Source: Roseovarius aestuariivivens (lineage in GTDB: Bacteria > Pseudomonadota > Alphaproteobacteria > Rhodobacterales > Rhodobacteraceae). From it: a DNA stretch of 64,000 nt. The DNA lies in the NCBI RefSeq assembly GCF_004761875.1, contig NZ_SJEY01000001.1, positions 1 to 64,000 of the forward strand, in the 5' to 3' direction. The notes below the pieces were generated by a model. The model was not told where the DNA came from, searched no databases, and saw only the letters and a list, made by a program, of their open reading frames with translations. The position numbers were made by a program, and so were the translations under genes. Position 1 is the first letter of the stretch. Each line of letters starts with the position of its first letter. Positions 44,667 to 54,683 of the stretch are shown in pieces.

Positions 44667-44951
44667 TAGATGCCAAGTTCGGCGCTTTTATGACAAAACG
44701 CGGTCGCGCGCGGTCTCGCGGATCCCGGCTGATTTTGCAGTAGGATTTGCGGGTTTAGACGCAGCGCGGCTTCGGCAGGCCGGGCCGCGGGGCACCCGTT
44801 TGCGAAACGATTCCGCGGAATTGGTCCGGACCGTGTTTCGGCCGCGAACAGCTACGCAAAGTTGCCACATTTCCGCCACCAGATAGTCCAATGTGTAACC
44901 AAGCCTGTCCCCTGAGGTTCACCGCAATTTCATTTAAAACAGGATGCCCGC

Positions 44952-45854
44952 ATGAGATCTTTCGACACTCTTCCCTTCGCAAGCAGCGCCGACCAGTTCA
45001 CCTGGGCGGAAGCGAAAAACGACAAGGGTGGCGGCGGCGGCAAGCCGTCAGGCACGCCCGGCGGCGATACCGGCGGGGGTGGCGGCGATACGGTGTCCTA
45101 CACCTATACCAGCGGGCTGGCCGACGATCTGACCACGGATTACTTCAATATCGAAGTGAACTACATGGGCGAGGGCTGGACCCTCGACAGCCTGAGCGCG
45201 ATCGCCGCCGCAGCGGACTACCTGTCGCGTCTGATCACGGCCGGGCTGCCGGAAGACGAGGGCATCGACGACGTGTCGATCAACGTCTCGCTGTCCAGCA
45301 TTGACACGCTGGGCGGCACGATCGCGCAGGGCCGGCCCCTTTCGGTGCGGTCGTCCGACAATGCCACGCCCGATGGTCTGACGGTGACCGGAGAGATCAT
45401 TTTCGATTCCAACGATGTCGATCTCATACTGGCCAACGAGTCGCTCGACGATCTGGCGCTGCACGAGATGATGCATGTGCTGGGGGTCGGCACCCTGTGG
45501 AGCGTTCCGGGCGTGCGCGATTTCCTGTCCGACCCGGTTTTCGTGCCCGACCTGAGCACGAAGAACCCCAAGGACGGCACGACGATCATCGAATATACCG
45601 GCGGCGCGGTGGATGACACTGGCGCCCTGCCGCAGGTCGAGACCGAAGGCAGCCTCGGCCATTGGAGTGAAGATGCATATGGCGATGAACTCATGACCAC
45701 GGTCTTCAACATCAACGGCAACTACATGTCCCAAATGACTGCCGACGCGCTGGCCGATCTCGGCTATGCGGTGGACGATGCGGTGGCCGCAGAGCTTGCC
45801 TCGGCAATCGATCTGGGCGGTATCTACACGCTGGACGACTTCGCCATCGCGTGA
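44952..45854 (+). CDS. leishmanolysin-like (M8) zinc metalloprotease
   Basis: A 300-residue protein with a Gly-rich linker (~25–47) and a metzincin core. The zinc site is LALHEMMHVLGVGTLW (HExxHxxGxG), and the third ligand is probably the His of SLGHWSEDAYGDELMT, as in leishmanolysin-family enzymes of marine bacteria. No signal peptide is visible, so secretion might use a type I system through the C-terminus; this is inference. The ATG at 44952 has AGGA upstream. A strong bidirectional terminator separates it from pckA. Confidence 0.75.
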   Translation: MRSFDTLPFASSADQFTWAEAKNDKGGGGGKPSGTPGGDTGGGGGDTVSYTYTSGLADDLTTDYFNIEVNYMGEGWTLDSLSAIAAAADYLSRLITAGLPEDEGIDDVSINVSLSSIDTLGGTIAQGRPLSVRSSDNATPDGLTVTGEIIFDSNDVDLILANESLDDLALHEMMHVLGVGTLWSVPGVRDFLSDPVFVPDLSTKNPKDGTTIIEYTGGAVDDTGALPQVETEGSLGHWSEDAYGDELMTTVFNINGNYMSQMTADALADLGYAVDDAVAAELASAIDLGGIYTLDDFAIA

Positions 45855-45885
45855 CGCCAGAGCGTCGCGAACCGCCCAAAAGCAA

Positions 45886-45918
45886 ACCCCCGCGCCCTTG
45901 GCTGGGCGCGGGGGTTTT
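45886..45918. terminator. bidirectional terminator between protease gene and pckA
   Basis: The arms ACCCCCGCGCCC and GGGCGCGGGGGT make a 12-bp stem with a 6-nt loop. TTTTGTTTT follows on the plus strand and a short T-run (TTTGCTTTT) on the minus strand, so it can stop both convergent transcripts. Confidence 0.88.
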
Positions 45919-45942
45919 GTTTTCGTCCGTGGTCTGCGCGAG

Positions 45943-47541
45943 TCAGCCGATAGCGGCGGCGCGCACGTCCTCGTCGATGTAAGGAAGGTACTGCTCGAAG
46001 TTGTCGGCGAACATCTTGACCAGTTTTGCGGCCTGCGCGTCGTAGGCGTCGCCGCTCTCCCAGGTGCGGCGCGGGTCCAGCAGGACCTCGGGGACGTCCG
46101 GCACGTCGACCGGCACGTCGAAGCCGAAGTTGGGATCCTTGCGGAACTCGACCTCGTTCAAGGAGCCGTCAAGCGCGGCGGTCAGGAGCGCGCGGGTGGC
46201 CTTGATGGGCATGCGCGAGCCGACACCGTAAGCGCCGCCGGTCCAACCGGTGTTCACCAGCCAGCAGGTGGTGCCGTGCTTGGCGATCTTCTCGCGCAGG
46301 AGGTTGCCGTAGACCTCGGGCCGGCGCGGCATGAAGGGAGCGCCGAAGCAGGTGGAGAAGGTCGGCTGCGGCTCGGTCACGCCGCGCTCGGTTCCTGCCA
46401 CTTTGGCGGTAAAGCCCGACAGGAAGTGGTACATCGCCTGCGCCGGCGTCAGCCGCGCGATGGGGGGCAGAACGCCGAAGCTGTCGCAGGTCAGCATGAT
46501 GACGTTCTTGGGATGCCCGCCAAGCGCGTTCTCGGATGCGTTGGAGATATAGTGCATCGGGTAGGCGCAGCGCATGTTCGCGGTCAGGCTGTCGTCCGCG
46601 AAGTCGAGATCGAGCGTTTCCTCGTCATAGACCATGTTCTCGATCACAGTGCCGAACATCTGCGTCGTGGCGTAGATTTCCGGCTCTGCCTCGGGGTCGA
46701 GATGGATCGTCTTGGCATAGCAGCCGCCCTCGAAGTTGAAGGTGCCGCGATCGGACCAGCCGTGTTCGTCATCGCCGATAAGCGTGCGGTTGGGATCAGC
46801 GGAAAGAGTGGTCTTGCCGGTGCCCGACAGGCCGAAGAAGACGGCGGTGTCCACGGGGTTGCCCTTGGCGTGGTTGGCCGAGCAGTGCATCGGCATGATG
46901 CCTTTTTCCGGCAGCATGTAATTCAGCAGCGAGAAGACCGATTTCTTGTTCTCGCCCGCATATTCGGTGTTGGCGATCAGGATCAGCTTGCGGTCGAAGT
47001 TGAGCGCGATCACCGTTTCAGAGCGGCAGCCATGCCGATCCGGATCGGCCTTGAAGCTGGGGCAGTTGATCACGGTGAAATCGGCGGTGAACGCGTCAAG
47101 CTCCGCGCGCTCGGGACGGCGCAGCATGTGGCGGATGAAAAGCCCGTGCCAGGCCAGTTCGGTGACCATGCGCATGTTGATCGAATGGGTCGGGTCGGCG
47201 CCGGCGACGAGATCCTGCACGTAATACTCGCGGCCCTGCATGTGCGCGATCATGTCGTCGTAAAGCGCGTCGAACGCGGCGGGCGTCATCGGGGCGTTGT
47301 TGTCCCACCAGATGCTGTCGGCGACGCTGTCGGTCTTGACCACGTGCTTGTCCTTGGGCGAGCGACCCGTGAACTTGCCGGTGGAGACGAGGAACGTGCC
47401 GCCCTGTCCCAGCCGGCCTTCACCCTTCTTGAGGGCCGCTTCGATCAGCGCCGGCTCGATCAGGTTGTAATGCACCTCTCCAAGCCCGGTAATACCCTGA
47501 TCCTCGAGGCGGAATTGCGGGTTGACCCGTCCTGCTGCCAT
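45943..47541 (-). CDS. pckA: phosphoenolpyruvate carboxykinase (ATP)
   Basis: A 532-residue enzyme that converts oxaloacetate to phosphoenolpyruvate in gluconeogenesis. It shows [14 protein letters not shown], the P-loop [16 protein letters not shown], the kinase-2 region [10 protein letters not shown] and the NTGWTGG segment. The ATG at 47541 has GGGAG upstream; the longer frame is discarded. It is divergent from chvI, the arrangement seen in many alphaproteobacteria. It would drain C4 acids produced by the ethylmalonyl-CoA pathway. Confidence 0.97.
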   Translation of the reverse strand: MAAGRVNPQFRLEDQGITGLGEVHYNLIEPALIEAALKKGEGRLGQGGTFLVSTGKFTGRSPKDKHVVKTDSVADSIWWDNNAPMTPAAFDALYDDMIAHMQGREYYVQDLVAGADPTHSINMRMVTELAWHGLFIRHMLRRPERAELDAFTADFTVINCPSFKADPDRHGCRSETVIALNFDRKLILIANTEYAGENKKSVFSLLNYMLPEKGIMPMHCSANHAKGNPVDTAVFFGLSGTGKTTLSADPNRTLIGDDEHGWSDRGTFNFEGGCYAKTIHLDPEAEPEIYATTQMFGTVIENMVYDEETLDLDFADDSLTANMRCAYPMHYISNASENALGGHPKNVIMLTCDSFGVLPPIARLTPAQAMYHFLSGFTAKVAGTERGVTEPQPTFSTCFGAPFMPRRPEVYGNLLREKIAKHGTTCWLVNTGWTGGAYGVGSRMPIKATRALLTAALDGSLNEVEFRKDPNFGFDVPVDVPDVPEVLLDPRRTWESGDAYDAQAAKLVKMFADNFEQYLPYIDEDVRAAAIG

Positions 47542-47936
47542 GTCTGCGCTCCCGTTTGTCGCTTGAACCGCTGGCCGCGGTCTGAAGGGTACGGCGACCC
47601 GTCGACGGGTCGCGGTACCGGAATGTATACCAAAGTTGCGAGGGCGTCTTAACACGACGCTTTCCCATATGAACAGCCGGGTTTTTCGCAGTTAGCGCAA
47701 CCATTTGACCCGTTAGCGCAATCACGCGCGGACCGGGGCCAAAACCCGCCGGGACCCGCCCGGCCGCGCGCCGCGGGCGTCGCGCAACTGAGTCAATTTA
47801 GCCATTCCTTAGATTTTTTCGCGCGAAATGTGGCGGAAGCGCCCGCTGATTCGCAGTTTAGGATTGATTGTAAAGATCGAATTTGGGCATAGTAGCAGAA
47901 AAAACAGGCACAACGAGCAGTACAAGGAAATCAATA
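47542..47936. promoter_or_regulatory. pckA–chvI divergent control region
   Basis: A 395-bp gap without genes. It holds the duplicated GTTAGCGCAA motif at 47691 and 47712 and an AT-rich stretch close to chvI. Both promoters are here. Confidence 0.55.
47691..47721. promoter_or_regulatory. duplicated GTTAGCGCAA motif, candidate LacI-type sites for pckA
   Basis: Two identical 10-mers start 21 bp apart (47691 and 47712), two helical turns. The TTAGCG core resembles half of LacI/GalR-type operators, and a LacI-family protein (PckR/CceR group) regulates pckA in related bacteria. Confidence 0.45.
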
Positions 47937-48638
47937 ATGTCTAGAATCGCCCTTGTGGACGATGACAGGAATATCCTGACATCCGTGTCCATGACACTCG
48001 AGGCCGAGGGCTTCGAGGTCGAGACCTATAATGACGGCCAGCAGGCGTTCGATGCGTTCAACAAGAAACTGCCGGACATGGCCGTACTGGATATCAAGAT
48101 GCCGCGCATGGATGGTATGGACCTGTTGCAGCGGCTGCGGCAGAAGACCTCGATGCCGGTGATTTTCCTGACCTCCAAGGATGACGAGATCGACGAGGTT
48201 CTGGGCCTGCGCATGGGCGCGGACGATTACGTGAAAAAGCCGTTCTCGCAGCGGCTTCTGGTCGAGCGGATCCGCGCGCTTTTGCGGCGCCAGGACGCGA
48301 TGGACGGCAACGTCGTGGCCGAAACCGAGGACACCAAGGTGATCGAGCGCGGCGAATTGCGGATGGACCCGCTGCGCCACGCGGTGAGCTGGAAGGGCAA
48401 GGACGTGTCGCTGACCGTGACCGAGTTCCTGCTGCTGCAGGCGCTGGCGCAGCGCCCGGGCTTCGTGAAAAGCCGCGATCAGCTGATGGACGTGGCCTAT
48501 GACGATCAGGTCTATGTCGACGACCGGACCATCGACAGCCATATCAAGCGGTTGCGCAAGAAGCTGCGCATGGTCGATTCCGAGTTTTCCGCCATCGAGA
48601 CGCTCTACGGTATCGGGTACAGGTATAACGAGGAATAA
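47937..48638 (+). CDS. chvI: response regulator ChvI
   Basis: A 233-residue OmpR-type response regulator. The receiver has ALVDDDRN at the start, the phospho-acceptor in [13 protein letters not shown] (~Asp51) and the conserved Lys in FLTSKDD. A winged-helix domain ends with [20 protein letters not shown]. The partner is the kinase encoded next, joined by a 1-bp TAATG overlap. In alphaproteobacteria ChvGI senses acid or envelope stress and controls exopolysaccharide, motility and envelope genes. AAGGAA precedes the ATG. Confidence 0.95.
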   Translation: MSRIALVDDDRNILTSVSMTLEAEGFEVETYNDGQQAFDAFNKKLPDMAVLDIKMPRMDGMDLLQRLRQKTSMPVIFLTSKDDEIDEVLGLRMGADDYVKKPFSQRLLVERIRALLRRQDAMDGNVVAETEDTKVIERGELRMDPLRHAVSWKGKDVSLTVTEFLLLQALAQRPGFVKSRDQLMDVAYDDQVYVDDRTIDSHIKRLRKKLRMVDSEFSAIETLYGIGYRYNEE

Positions 48639-50362
48639 TGGCGCTGGCCGAGGGCATACGCATGCGGGATCATTCGCTGCAGGACGATGACGGCGTCGTT
48701 CTGGGCGATGATTTCGTGGCGCCGGAAAACGTTGTCGAGGAAGAGGTCCGCAAGCGGCGCGAGCGGCGCGGCTACTTTTCTGCCGGCAGCGGCGGGTCCC
48801 TGACGCGCAAGATCATCACCTTCAACCTGATCGCGCTGAACGTGATGGTGTTGGGCATCCTCTATCTGACCTCGTCGCGCGACGGGCTGGTGCAGCAGCG
48901 CGCCGACGGGCTTCAGGGCGATGTGGAGCTGATCGCCGACGTGTTCGAGGCGCAATTGCCGACCGGCGCGCCCATCAGTCTTGTGGCCATGGACGGGCTC
49001 GACGTGGAGAGCACTCTGGCCGGGCTCGACGTGCAGGAAGGCATCGAGGTCTTCGTCTTCGACGCCGACGCGCGCCTGGCGGGGCAGGTCGAGGGCCAGC
49101 TCGCCCGGCCCGGCGGCGGCGTGGGAGCCGATCAGCCGACCGTGATCACGGATGCGCTCAACGGAGTTTGGAACGCGGTGTCCGAACCGTTGGCCGCCGT
49201 GTTTCTGGACGACGAACCGCTGAGCGTCGAGGCGCAGGCCCAGGCTCTGGTGGAGGCCGCGCTGCAGACGGGCACGCAGACGGGCCGTGGCGAGGTCGAC
49301 GGAACCACCGTCTTTACCGTGGCAACCCCGATCATGCAGGATGACGTGGCCGTGGGCGCCGTCGCGCTGGCAAGCGCGTCGGGCGAGATCGACCACCTGA
49401 CGCGGATCGAGCGCGAGCGTGTGCTGCAGATGTTTCTGGTTGCGACCCTGGTGTCGGTCGGGCTCAGCCTGATCCTTGCCTCGACGATCGCCAACCCGCT
49501 GGCCGAACTGGCCGCGGCGGCCGAGGTGGGCGGCGCACGCAACCGCACCGGCGGCAATCGCGGTGGCGGGCGCATCCGCATTCCCGACCTCACCGCACGG
49601 CCCGACGAAATTGGCCGTCTGTCGGGTGCGTTGCGCGGCATGGTGACCGCGCTTTACCACCGGATCGACGGCAACGAACAATTCGCGGCGGACGTGGCGC
49701 ACGAGATCAAGAACCCGCTGGCAAGCTTGCGCAGCGCAGTGGGCACGATGCGCGTGGCCAAGCGCGACGATCAGCGCGAGAAACTTCTCGACGTGATCGA
49801 GCATGATGTGCGCCGGCTCGACAGGCTTGTCAGTGATATCTCGAACGCCTCGCGTCTGGACAGTGAACTGGTCAAGGAAGAGCAGGAGCCTTTCGACCTT
49901 CTGTCAATGCTGGGCAATCTCTCGCAATATCTGGGCGAAGAGGCCGACAAGAAGGGCATTGAGTTCATCACCGATTTCCCCGACGAGCCGATCGTGGTCA
50001 TGGGCCTCGAAGGCCGGCTGGCGCAGGTCTTCGTCAACCTCATCACCAACGCGATTTCCTTCTGTGAAGAGGGCGACGCGATCCGGCTCTGGACGCGCAA
50101 GCGGGAAAACCGCGTCGTGGTCGTGGTGGAGGATACCGGCCCGGGCATTCCCGAACAGGCGCTGACCAAAATTTTCCAGCGCTTCTATTCGCAGCGTTCT
50201 GAGAAGGATTTCGGCAACAATTCCGGTCTTGGCCTGTCGATCTCCAAGCAGATCGTCGAGGCGCATGACGGTGTGATCTGGGCCGAAAACATCCGTCCGA
50301 CCGATGCCGACATCACCTCTGACCCTCTGGGAGCGCGGTTCGTGGTGGGTCTGCCGGTCTGA
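48638..50362 (+). CDS. chvG: sensor histidine kinase ChvG
   Basis: A 574-residue membrane kinase. A first membrane helix lies near residues 58–78 and a second near 263–282, flanking a periplasmic sensor domain. A HAMP segment, the H-box [19 protein letters not shown] (~350) and an ATPase domain with EDTGPGIPE and [16 protein letters not shown] follow. It phosphorylates ChvI. The start overlaps the chvI stop. It leads into the hprK–rapZ–PTS genes, a linkage conserved in this class. Confidence 0.95.
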   Translation: MALAEGIRMRDHSLQDDDGVVLGDDFVAPENVVEEEVRKRRERRGYFSAGSGGSLTRKIITFNLIALNVMVLGILYLTSSRDGLVQQRADGLQGDVELIADVFEAQLPTGAPISLVAMDGLDVESTLAGLDVQEGIEVFVFDADARLAGQVEGQLARPGGGVGADQPTVITDALNGVWNAVSEPLAAVFLDDEPLSVEAQAQALVEAALQTGTQTGRGEVDGTTVFTVATPIMQDDVAVGAVALASASGEIDHLTRIERERVLQMFLVATLVSVGLSLILASTIANPLAELAAAAEVGGARNRTGGNRGGGRIRIPDLTARPDEIGRLSGALRGMVTALYHRIDGNEQFAADVAHEIKNPLASLRSAVGTMRVAKRDDQREKLLDVIEHDVRRLDRLVSDISNASRLDSELVKEEQEPFDLLSMLGNLSQYLGEEADKKGIEFITDFPDEPIVVMGLEGRLAQVFVNLITNAISFCEEGDAIRLWTRKRENRVVVVVEDTGPGIPEQALTKIFQRFYSQRSEKDFGNNSGLGLSISKQIVEAHDGVIWAENIRPTDADITSDPLGARFVVGLPV

Positions 50363-50520
50363 GGCCGCTCGGGCGCGGTTACGACAACGGAGTGCGCGCC
50401 TGGCCGGGTGAGGCTGGAAAACCGGTATCCCGGGCACCGGGCCCGATCCTTCCAAGGCAGGCGGGCCGGAAGAAGCCCGTAAACGGCGTCGCGGTGCGTG
50501 GGGCAAAACAGGACCTGCCG

Positions 50521-51003
50521 ATGACCGGAACGGACAAAGAACCAGAGAATGACGCGGCACGAGGCGAGAGCGAGCCCACGAATGGTGCGGCACAAACCCT
50601 GCATGCCACCACCGTCGCGGTCGCCGGGCGCGGTCTTTTGATCCGTGGTGCCTCGGGGCGGGGCAAGTCGGGTCTTGCGCTGGAGCTGATCGCGCGCGGG
50701 GCCGGGCTGGTCGCGGATGACCGCACGGTCATCTGGCGCGCGGGCGCGCAGGTTATGGCCGACGCGCCCGACACGATCCGGGGCCGGATCGAAGCGCGTG
50801 GCCTGGGTATTCTGGCCGCGCCTGCGCAGGGACCGGTGCCGCTGGCGCTTGTGGTGGACATGGATGTCGAGGAAACCGATCGCCTGCCGCCCTTTCGCCG
50901 CACCACGGTTGCCGGGATCGACCTGCCGCTCGCAAGAATGTGCAGATCGCCGCATTTTTCTTCGGCGCTGCTGCTATATCTTAGCGGCGAGAGGCTGGAG
51001 TAG
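50521..51003 (+). CDS. hprK: HPr kinase/phosphorylase, short alphaproteobacterial form
   Basis: A 160-residue protein holding only the catalytic part of HprK. The P-loop is [19 protein letters not shown] (~43–61) and the signature region reads [10 protein letters not shown]…IEARGLGI. The N-terminal domain found in Firmicutes (total ~310 residues) is absent, as is normal in alphaproteobacteria. It phosphorylates HPr on Ser (ADSIMGLL in the ptsH product). It sits between chvG and rapZ. The ATG at 50521 has AGGA upstream. Confidence 0.92.
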   Translation: MTGTDKEPENDAARGESEPTNGAAQTLHATTVAVAGRGLLIRGASGRGKSGLALELIARGAGLVADDRTVIWRAGAQVMADAPDTIRGRIEARGLGILAAPAQGPVPLALVVDMDVEETDRLPPFRRTTVAGIDLPLARMCRSPHFSSALLLYLSGERLE

Positions 51004-51016
51004 GGAGCGCCGGAGC

Positions 51017-51955
51017 ATGCCGGAGCAGGTCAATGCAAAACGTCTGGTTCTGGTGACCGGGCCATCGGGCGCGGGGCGCACGACGGCCATTCGCGCGCTC
51101 GAGGACATGGGCTATGAGGCGATCGACAATCTGCCGCTGTCGCTGTTGCCGCGGCTGTTGGACGGAGACGTGCCCGACACGCCGCTGGCGCTTGGCATCG
51201 ACGTGCGCAACCGCGATTTTTCGACCGCCGCGCTGATCGACGCGATCGACCGGCTGGGCGGCGCGGCGCCGGTGCCGATGCAGGTGCTTTACCTCGACGC
51301 GCGGGCCGATGTGCTGGTGCGGCGCTTTTCCGAGACCCGGCGGCGGCATCCGCTGGCGCCCGCGGAGGACCCGGATATGGGTATCGCGCGGGAATTCGAC
51401 CTTCTGGGCCCGATCCGGGCGCGGGCCGACGTTCTGATCGACACGTCGGAGATGTCGCCGCACGATCTGCGCGCCGAACTGGAGCACTGGTTCGGGCCGC
51501 AGGGCCGCGGGCAGCTTTCGGTGACGGTGCAGTCCTTTTCCTACAAGCGCGGCCTGCCGCGCGGGCTTGACATGGTGCTCGACTGTCGGTTCCTGCGCAA
51601 TCCCTATTGGGACGAGCGGTTGCGCGGTCTCGACGGGCGGGACGCGCAGGTTCAGGCCTATGTGGCCGCCGACGACCGGTTCGCCGGATTCCGGGACCGG
51701 GTGATCGACCTCACGGAGCTTTTGCTGCCGGCTTACGAGGCCGAAGGAAAGGCCTATCTCGCGATCGGATTCGGCTGCACCGGCGGGCAGCACCGCAGTG
51801 TCACCATGGCAGAAACTTTGGCTGCGGCCCTTGCAGAGGCGGGCTGGCAGGTGTCTATAAGGCATCGCGAGCTGGAGCGGCGCGGCCTTCTGGGCCAGCC
51901 CGGCGGCCCGCAAGAAGAAGGGCGGCAGCCCGGCAAGGGAGACGGCAGGCGGTGA
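51017..51955 (+). CDS. rapZ: RNase adapter protein RapZ
   Basis: A 312-residue nucleotide-binding protein. The P-loop is [20 protein letters not shown], where the Walker A Lys is replaced by Arg. It is followed by [15 protein letters not shown] and the C-terminal [18 protein letters not shown] domain. In E. coli RapZ guides RNase E to GlmZ RNA; in alphaproteobacteria its role is less clear. The gene overlaps the EIIA start (GTGA). The basic, Gly-rich tail after residue 290 looks disordered. Confidence 0.93.
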   Translation: MPEQVNAKRLVLVTGPSGAGRTTAIRALEDMGYEAIDNLPLSLLPRLLDGDVPDTPLALGIDVRNRDFSTAALIDAIDRLGGAAPVPMQVLYLDARADVLVRRFSETRRRHPLAPAEDPDMGIAREFDLLGPIRARADVLIDTSEMSPHDLRAELEHWFGPQGRGQLSVTVQSFSYKRGLPRGLDMVLDCRFLRNPYWDERLRGLDGRDAQVQAYVAADDRFAGFRDRVIDLTELLLPAYEAEGKAYLAIGFGCTGGQHRSVTMAETLAAALAEAGWQVSIRHRELERRGLLGQPGGPQEEGRQPGKGDGRR

Positions 51956-52344
51956 TCGGCATCGTGATCGTGGCGCATGGGGGGCTGGCCCAGGAATATC
52001 TGAAGGCGATCGAACATGTGATCGGCACGCAGACCGGCATTCGCGCGATTTCAATCGAGGGCGATCACGACCGCGCGGCCAAGCAAGCCGAGATCTGCGC
52101 CGCAGCCGACGAGGTGGATCGCGGGCAGGGCGTTCTGATCGTGACCGATATTTTCGGCGGCTCGCCGTCGAACCTGTCGCTCAAGGCTTGCCAGCCCGAC
52201 GACCGCCGGATCCTTTACGGCGCCAACCTTCCGATGCTGATCAAGCTCGCCAAGAGCCGGGATCTGTCGGTGCCCGAGGCCGCCCGCGCCGCGCTCGACG
52301 CGGGGCGAAAATACATCGACAGCCACAATGTCACCGCGGATTGA
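51952..52344 (+). CDS. PTS EIIA component, mannose family (regulatory)
   Basis: A 130-residue EIIA-Man domain. [20 protein letters not shown] holds the phosphorylated His, and [11 protein letters not shown] is the typical loop. No membrane EIIC/EIID genes are nearby, so it is probably part of the regulatory, sugar-free PTS of alphaproteobacteria with HPr and HprK. The start is a GTG overlapping the rapZ stop. Confidence 0.92.
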   Translation: MIGIVIVAHGGLAQEYLKAIEHVIGTQTGIRAISIEGDHDRAAKQAEICAAADEVDRGQGVLIVTDIFGGSPSNLSLKACQPDDRRILYGANLPMLIKLAKSRDLSVPEAARAALDAGRKYIDSHNVTAD

Positions 52345-52386
52345 CCCGCCAGACCGGCGACCGCAGCATATTTCCGAAAGACCATC

Positions 52387-52665
52387 ATGACCGAGACCGT
52401 CACCCGCCACCTGAAGATCGTGAACGAAAAGGGGTTGCACGCACGTGCGGCGGCCAAGCTTGTCGAGGTCGTTGAAGGATTCGACGCCGCCGCCGAAGTA
52501 TCCCATGATGGGCAATCCACCGGTGCGGACAGCATCATGGGGCTTTTGATGTTGGCGGCGTCGAAAGGAATGACTATTGACGTGCGGGCTTGGGGACCCG
52601 ATGCCGAGGCCCTGGCCGATGCGGTCGAGGCGCTGGTGGCCGACCGGTTCGGCGAAGACATGTAA
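52387..52665 (+). CDS. ptsH: phosphocarrier protein HPr
   Basis: A 92-residue HPr. GLHARAAAKLVEVVEGF holds the active His (residue 18) and ADSIMGLLMLAASKG holds the regulatory Ser phosphorylated by HprK. It passes phosphate to the EIIA-Man protein encoded just upstream. EI (ptsP/ptsI) is not in the window. Confidence 0.96.
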   Translation: MTETVTRHLKIVNEKGLHARAAAKLVEVVEGFDAAAEVSHDGQSTGADSIMGLLMLAASKGMTIDVRAWGPDAEALADAVEALVADRFGEDM

Positions 52666-52668
52666 CGC

Positions 52669-53583
52669 GTGATCGGGCGCGGCGGGACAGGATCAGGACA
52701 CGTGGCGGAACGCGTTGAGGAGCAAAGCGGAGGGGCGTCCACAGGCCCGGTATCGCCGACGAAGTACGACCGGCGCAGCCTGACCTATGCCAATTCCTTT
52801 GACACGCCCGCGACTGCGCTGACGATCCGCACCATCGAATGGTTCACCGGAAAGCTGACGATCCTGCGGATGATCCGCGAGTTCGAGAAGCGCGGCGCGC
52901 CCTCGGGTCAGCCCTTCTGGCGGGCGGCGCTGGGAACGATGGGGATCGACCTGCTGACCCCGCAGGAGCAGATCGACCAGATTCCGAAAGAGGGGCCCGT
53001 CGTCGTGGTGGCGAACCATCCGCACGGGCTTGTCGACGGGATGATCCTGGCCGATCTCATTGGCCGGCGACGCACCGATTACAAGATCCTTACGCGCGCC
53101 CTTCTGACGGGCATCGACGAGGTGGCGGCCTCTTACATGATCTCGGTGCCCTTCCCGCATGAGCCGGACGCGCAGCGCAAATCGGTGGAGATGCGGGCCA
53201 AGGCGATGGCCCATCTCAAGGAGGGCGGCGTGATCAGCGTCTTCCCGTCCGGCGTCGTGGCCTCGTCGGATACGCTCTTTGGCCCGGTGAAAGAGCGCGA
53301 GTGGAATGTCTTTACCGCGCAGATGATCCGCCGGTCCGGCGCGAAAGTGGTGCCGATCTTCTTTCCCGGGGCCAATAGCCGTGCCTATCAGATGGCCAAC
53401 TGTGTTTCCGCGACGCTGCGCCAGAGCCTGCTGCTTCACGAGGTGGTGCGCAGCTGCAACCATCCGCAGAATCCGATCGTGGGCGCGCCCATCGGTGCGG
53501 AGGACATGCAGCAGCTGGACAAGGATCCGCGCGGCTTCATGGCGTGGCTGCGGGAACATACGCTAAGTCTTGGCAAGGGCTGA
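52669..53583 (+). CDS. lysophospholipid acyltransferase family protein
   Basis: A 304-residue acyltransferase of the PlsC-like superfamily. The catalytic His/Asp lie in VVVVANHPHGLVDGMILADL and the second block is ISVFPSGVVASSD, followed by KVVPIFFPGANSRAYQ. It would acylate a lysophospholipid, an ornithine lipid precursor or a similar acceptor at the inner membrane. The start is a GTG at 52669, 3 bp after ptsH; a later GTG is also possible. It may be co-transcribed with the PTS genes by proximity only. Confidence 0.82.
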   Translation: MIGRGGTGSGHVAERVEEQSGGASTGPVSPTKYDRRSLTYANSFDTPATALTIRTIEWFTGKLTILRMIREFEKRGAPSGQPFWRAALGTMGIDLLTPQEQIDQIPKEGPVVVVANHPHGLVDGMILADLIGRRRTDYKILTRALLTGIDEVAASYMISVPFPHEPDAQRKSVEMRAKAMAHLKEGGVISVFPSGVVASSDTLFGPVKEREWNVFTAQMIRRSGAKVVPIFFPGANSRAYQMANCVSATLRQSLLLHEVVRSCNHPQNPIVGAPIGAEDMQQLDKDPRGFMAWLREHTLSLGKG

Positions 53584-53607
53584 CGGGCGCGCGCAAAAGA
53601 GATCCAT

Positions 53608-53640
53608 GCCTCTGGCGGGAGTAGTTTCGCCAGGAAGAAG
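53608..53640. repeat. CTGGCG…CGCCAG hairpin, possible Rhodobacteraceae REP-like unit
   Basis: CTGGCG and CGCCAG form a 6-bp stem with a 10-nt loop (GGAGTAGTTT), followed by GAAGAAG. Similar GGCGGGAGTA…GAAGAAG strings are, to my memory, widespread between genes in Rhodobacteraceae. It lies between two convergent genes. Confidence 0.4.
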
Positions 53641-53649
53641 CCGGACGCG

Positions 53650-54525
53650 TCAGCGCGTCGGCACCGGCGTTTCTCCGCGGTAGTCGTAGAAGCCCCGGCC
53701 TGTCTTGCGGCCGAGCCAGCCGGCCTCGACATATTTCGTGAGAAGCGGGCAGGGGCGGTATTTTGTATCCGCGAGCCCGTCATGCAGCACGTTCATGATG
53801 GCAAGGCAGGTATCCAGCCCGATGAAATCCGCCAGTTCCAGCGGGCCCATCGGGTGATTGGTGCCGAGCTTCATCGAGGTGTCGATGGAGGTCACGCCGC
53901 CCACGCCCTCGTAGAGCGTGTAGACTGCTTCGTTGATCATGGGCATCAGGATGCGGTTGACGATGAAGGCCGGGAAATCCTCGGAACTGGCGGCGGTCTT
54001 GCCCAGCTTTTCCACCACGCCAAGGCAGGTGTCGTAGGTCGGCTTGTCGGTGGCGATGCCGCGGATCAGCTCGACTAACTGCATGATCGGCACCGGGTTC
54101 ATGAAGTGAAAGCCCATGAATTTCTCGGGCCGGTCGGTGCGGCTGGCCAGACGGGTGATCGAGATCGACGAGGTGTTCGAGGTGAGGATCGTGTGCGGCT
54201 GTAGATGCGGCACGAGATCCTCGAAGATCGCCTGCTTGACGGTCTCGCGCTCGGTCGCGGATTCGATCACGAGGTCGGTTTCGCCGAGATCCGGCAGCTT
54301 TTGCGTGGTGGCGATCCGCGCCAGTGCCGCGTCCATGTCGGCCTGATCCATCTTGCCGCGGTCAACGCCGCGCTGCATGTTCTTGGTGATGGTGGCGAGC
54401 CCCTTTTCGAGCGCCTCTTCGCTGATGTCGTTGAGCAGCACGTCGAACCCTGCCGCCGCCATCACATGTGCGATGCCGTTGCCCATCTGACCTGCGCCGA
54501 CGACGCCGACCTTTCGGATCTCCAT
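53650..54525 (-). CDS. hbd: 3-hydroxybutyryl-CoA dehydrogenase
   Basis: A 291-residue NAD(P)-dependent dehydrogenase. The N-terminal Rossmann domain starts KVGVVGAGQMGNGIAHVMAA. The catalytic region SNTSSISITRLASRTDRPEK then GFHFMNPVPIMQLVELI carries the His, and the C-terminal domain has GPLELADFIGLDTCLAIMNV. It interconverts acetoacetyl-CoA and 3-hydroxybutyryl-CoA, feeding butanoate oxidation or polyhydroxybutyrate. With Mcd and EtfAB it fits C4–C5 acyl-CoA metabolism. Confidence 0.93.
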   Translation of the reverse strand: MEIRKVGVVGAGQMGNGIAHVMAAAGFDVLLNDISEEALEKGLATITKNMQRGVDRGKMDQADMDAALARIATTQKLPDLGETDLVIESATERETVKQAIFEDLVPHLQPHTILTSNTSSISITRLASRTDRPEKFMGFHFMNPVPIMQLVELIRGIATDKPTYDTCLGVVEKLGKTAASSEDFPAFIVNRILMPMINEAVYTLYEGVGGVTSIDTSMKLGTNHPMGPLELADFIGLDTCLAIMNVLHDGLADTKYRPCPLLTKYVEAGWLGRKTGRGFYDYRGETPVPTR

Positions 54526-54683
54526 GCCCGTATCCTCTCGCTAGATGGCGCGAGCATAGGCGCGGCGGCGGGGGGCCTCAAGAGCCGGAGATATCTAAAA
54601 CTCGAGACGCATTGTGCGTTTAGGAAAATGTTAGGCGCTATGACCGAATCCTGTCGTCCGGGTGACAAAATCAGGTGGGTGCC

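Larger units (their letters stand above)
44566..44951. other. 386-bp intergenic region with hairpin and perfect palindrome
   Basis: The region holds a terminator-like hairpin at 44593–44632 and a 16-bp perfect palindrome at 44651–44666. Short open frames on the minus strand have no ribosome-binding site or family resemblance. The rest should contain the promoter of the protease gene. Confidence 0.5.

Noticed and set aside
44688..44891. Minus-strand frame of 67 codons upstream of the protease
   Set aside because: No initiation signal, no homology pattern; left as intergenic.
45766..47652. Long open frame (628 codons) on the plus strand
   Set aside because: Antisense to pckA, with no recognisable protein features.
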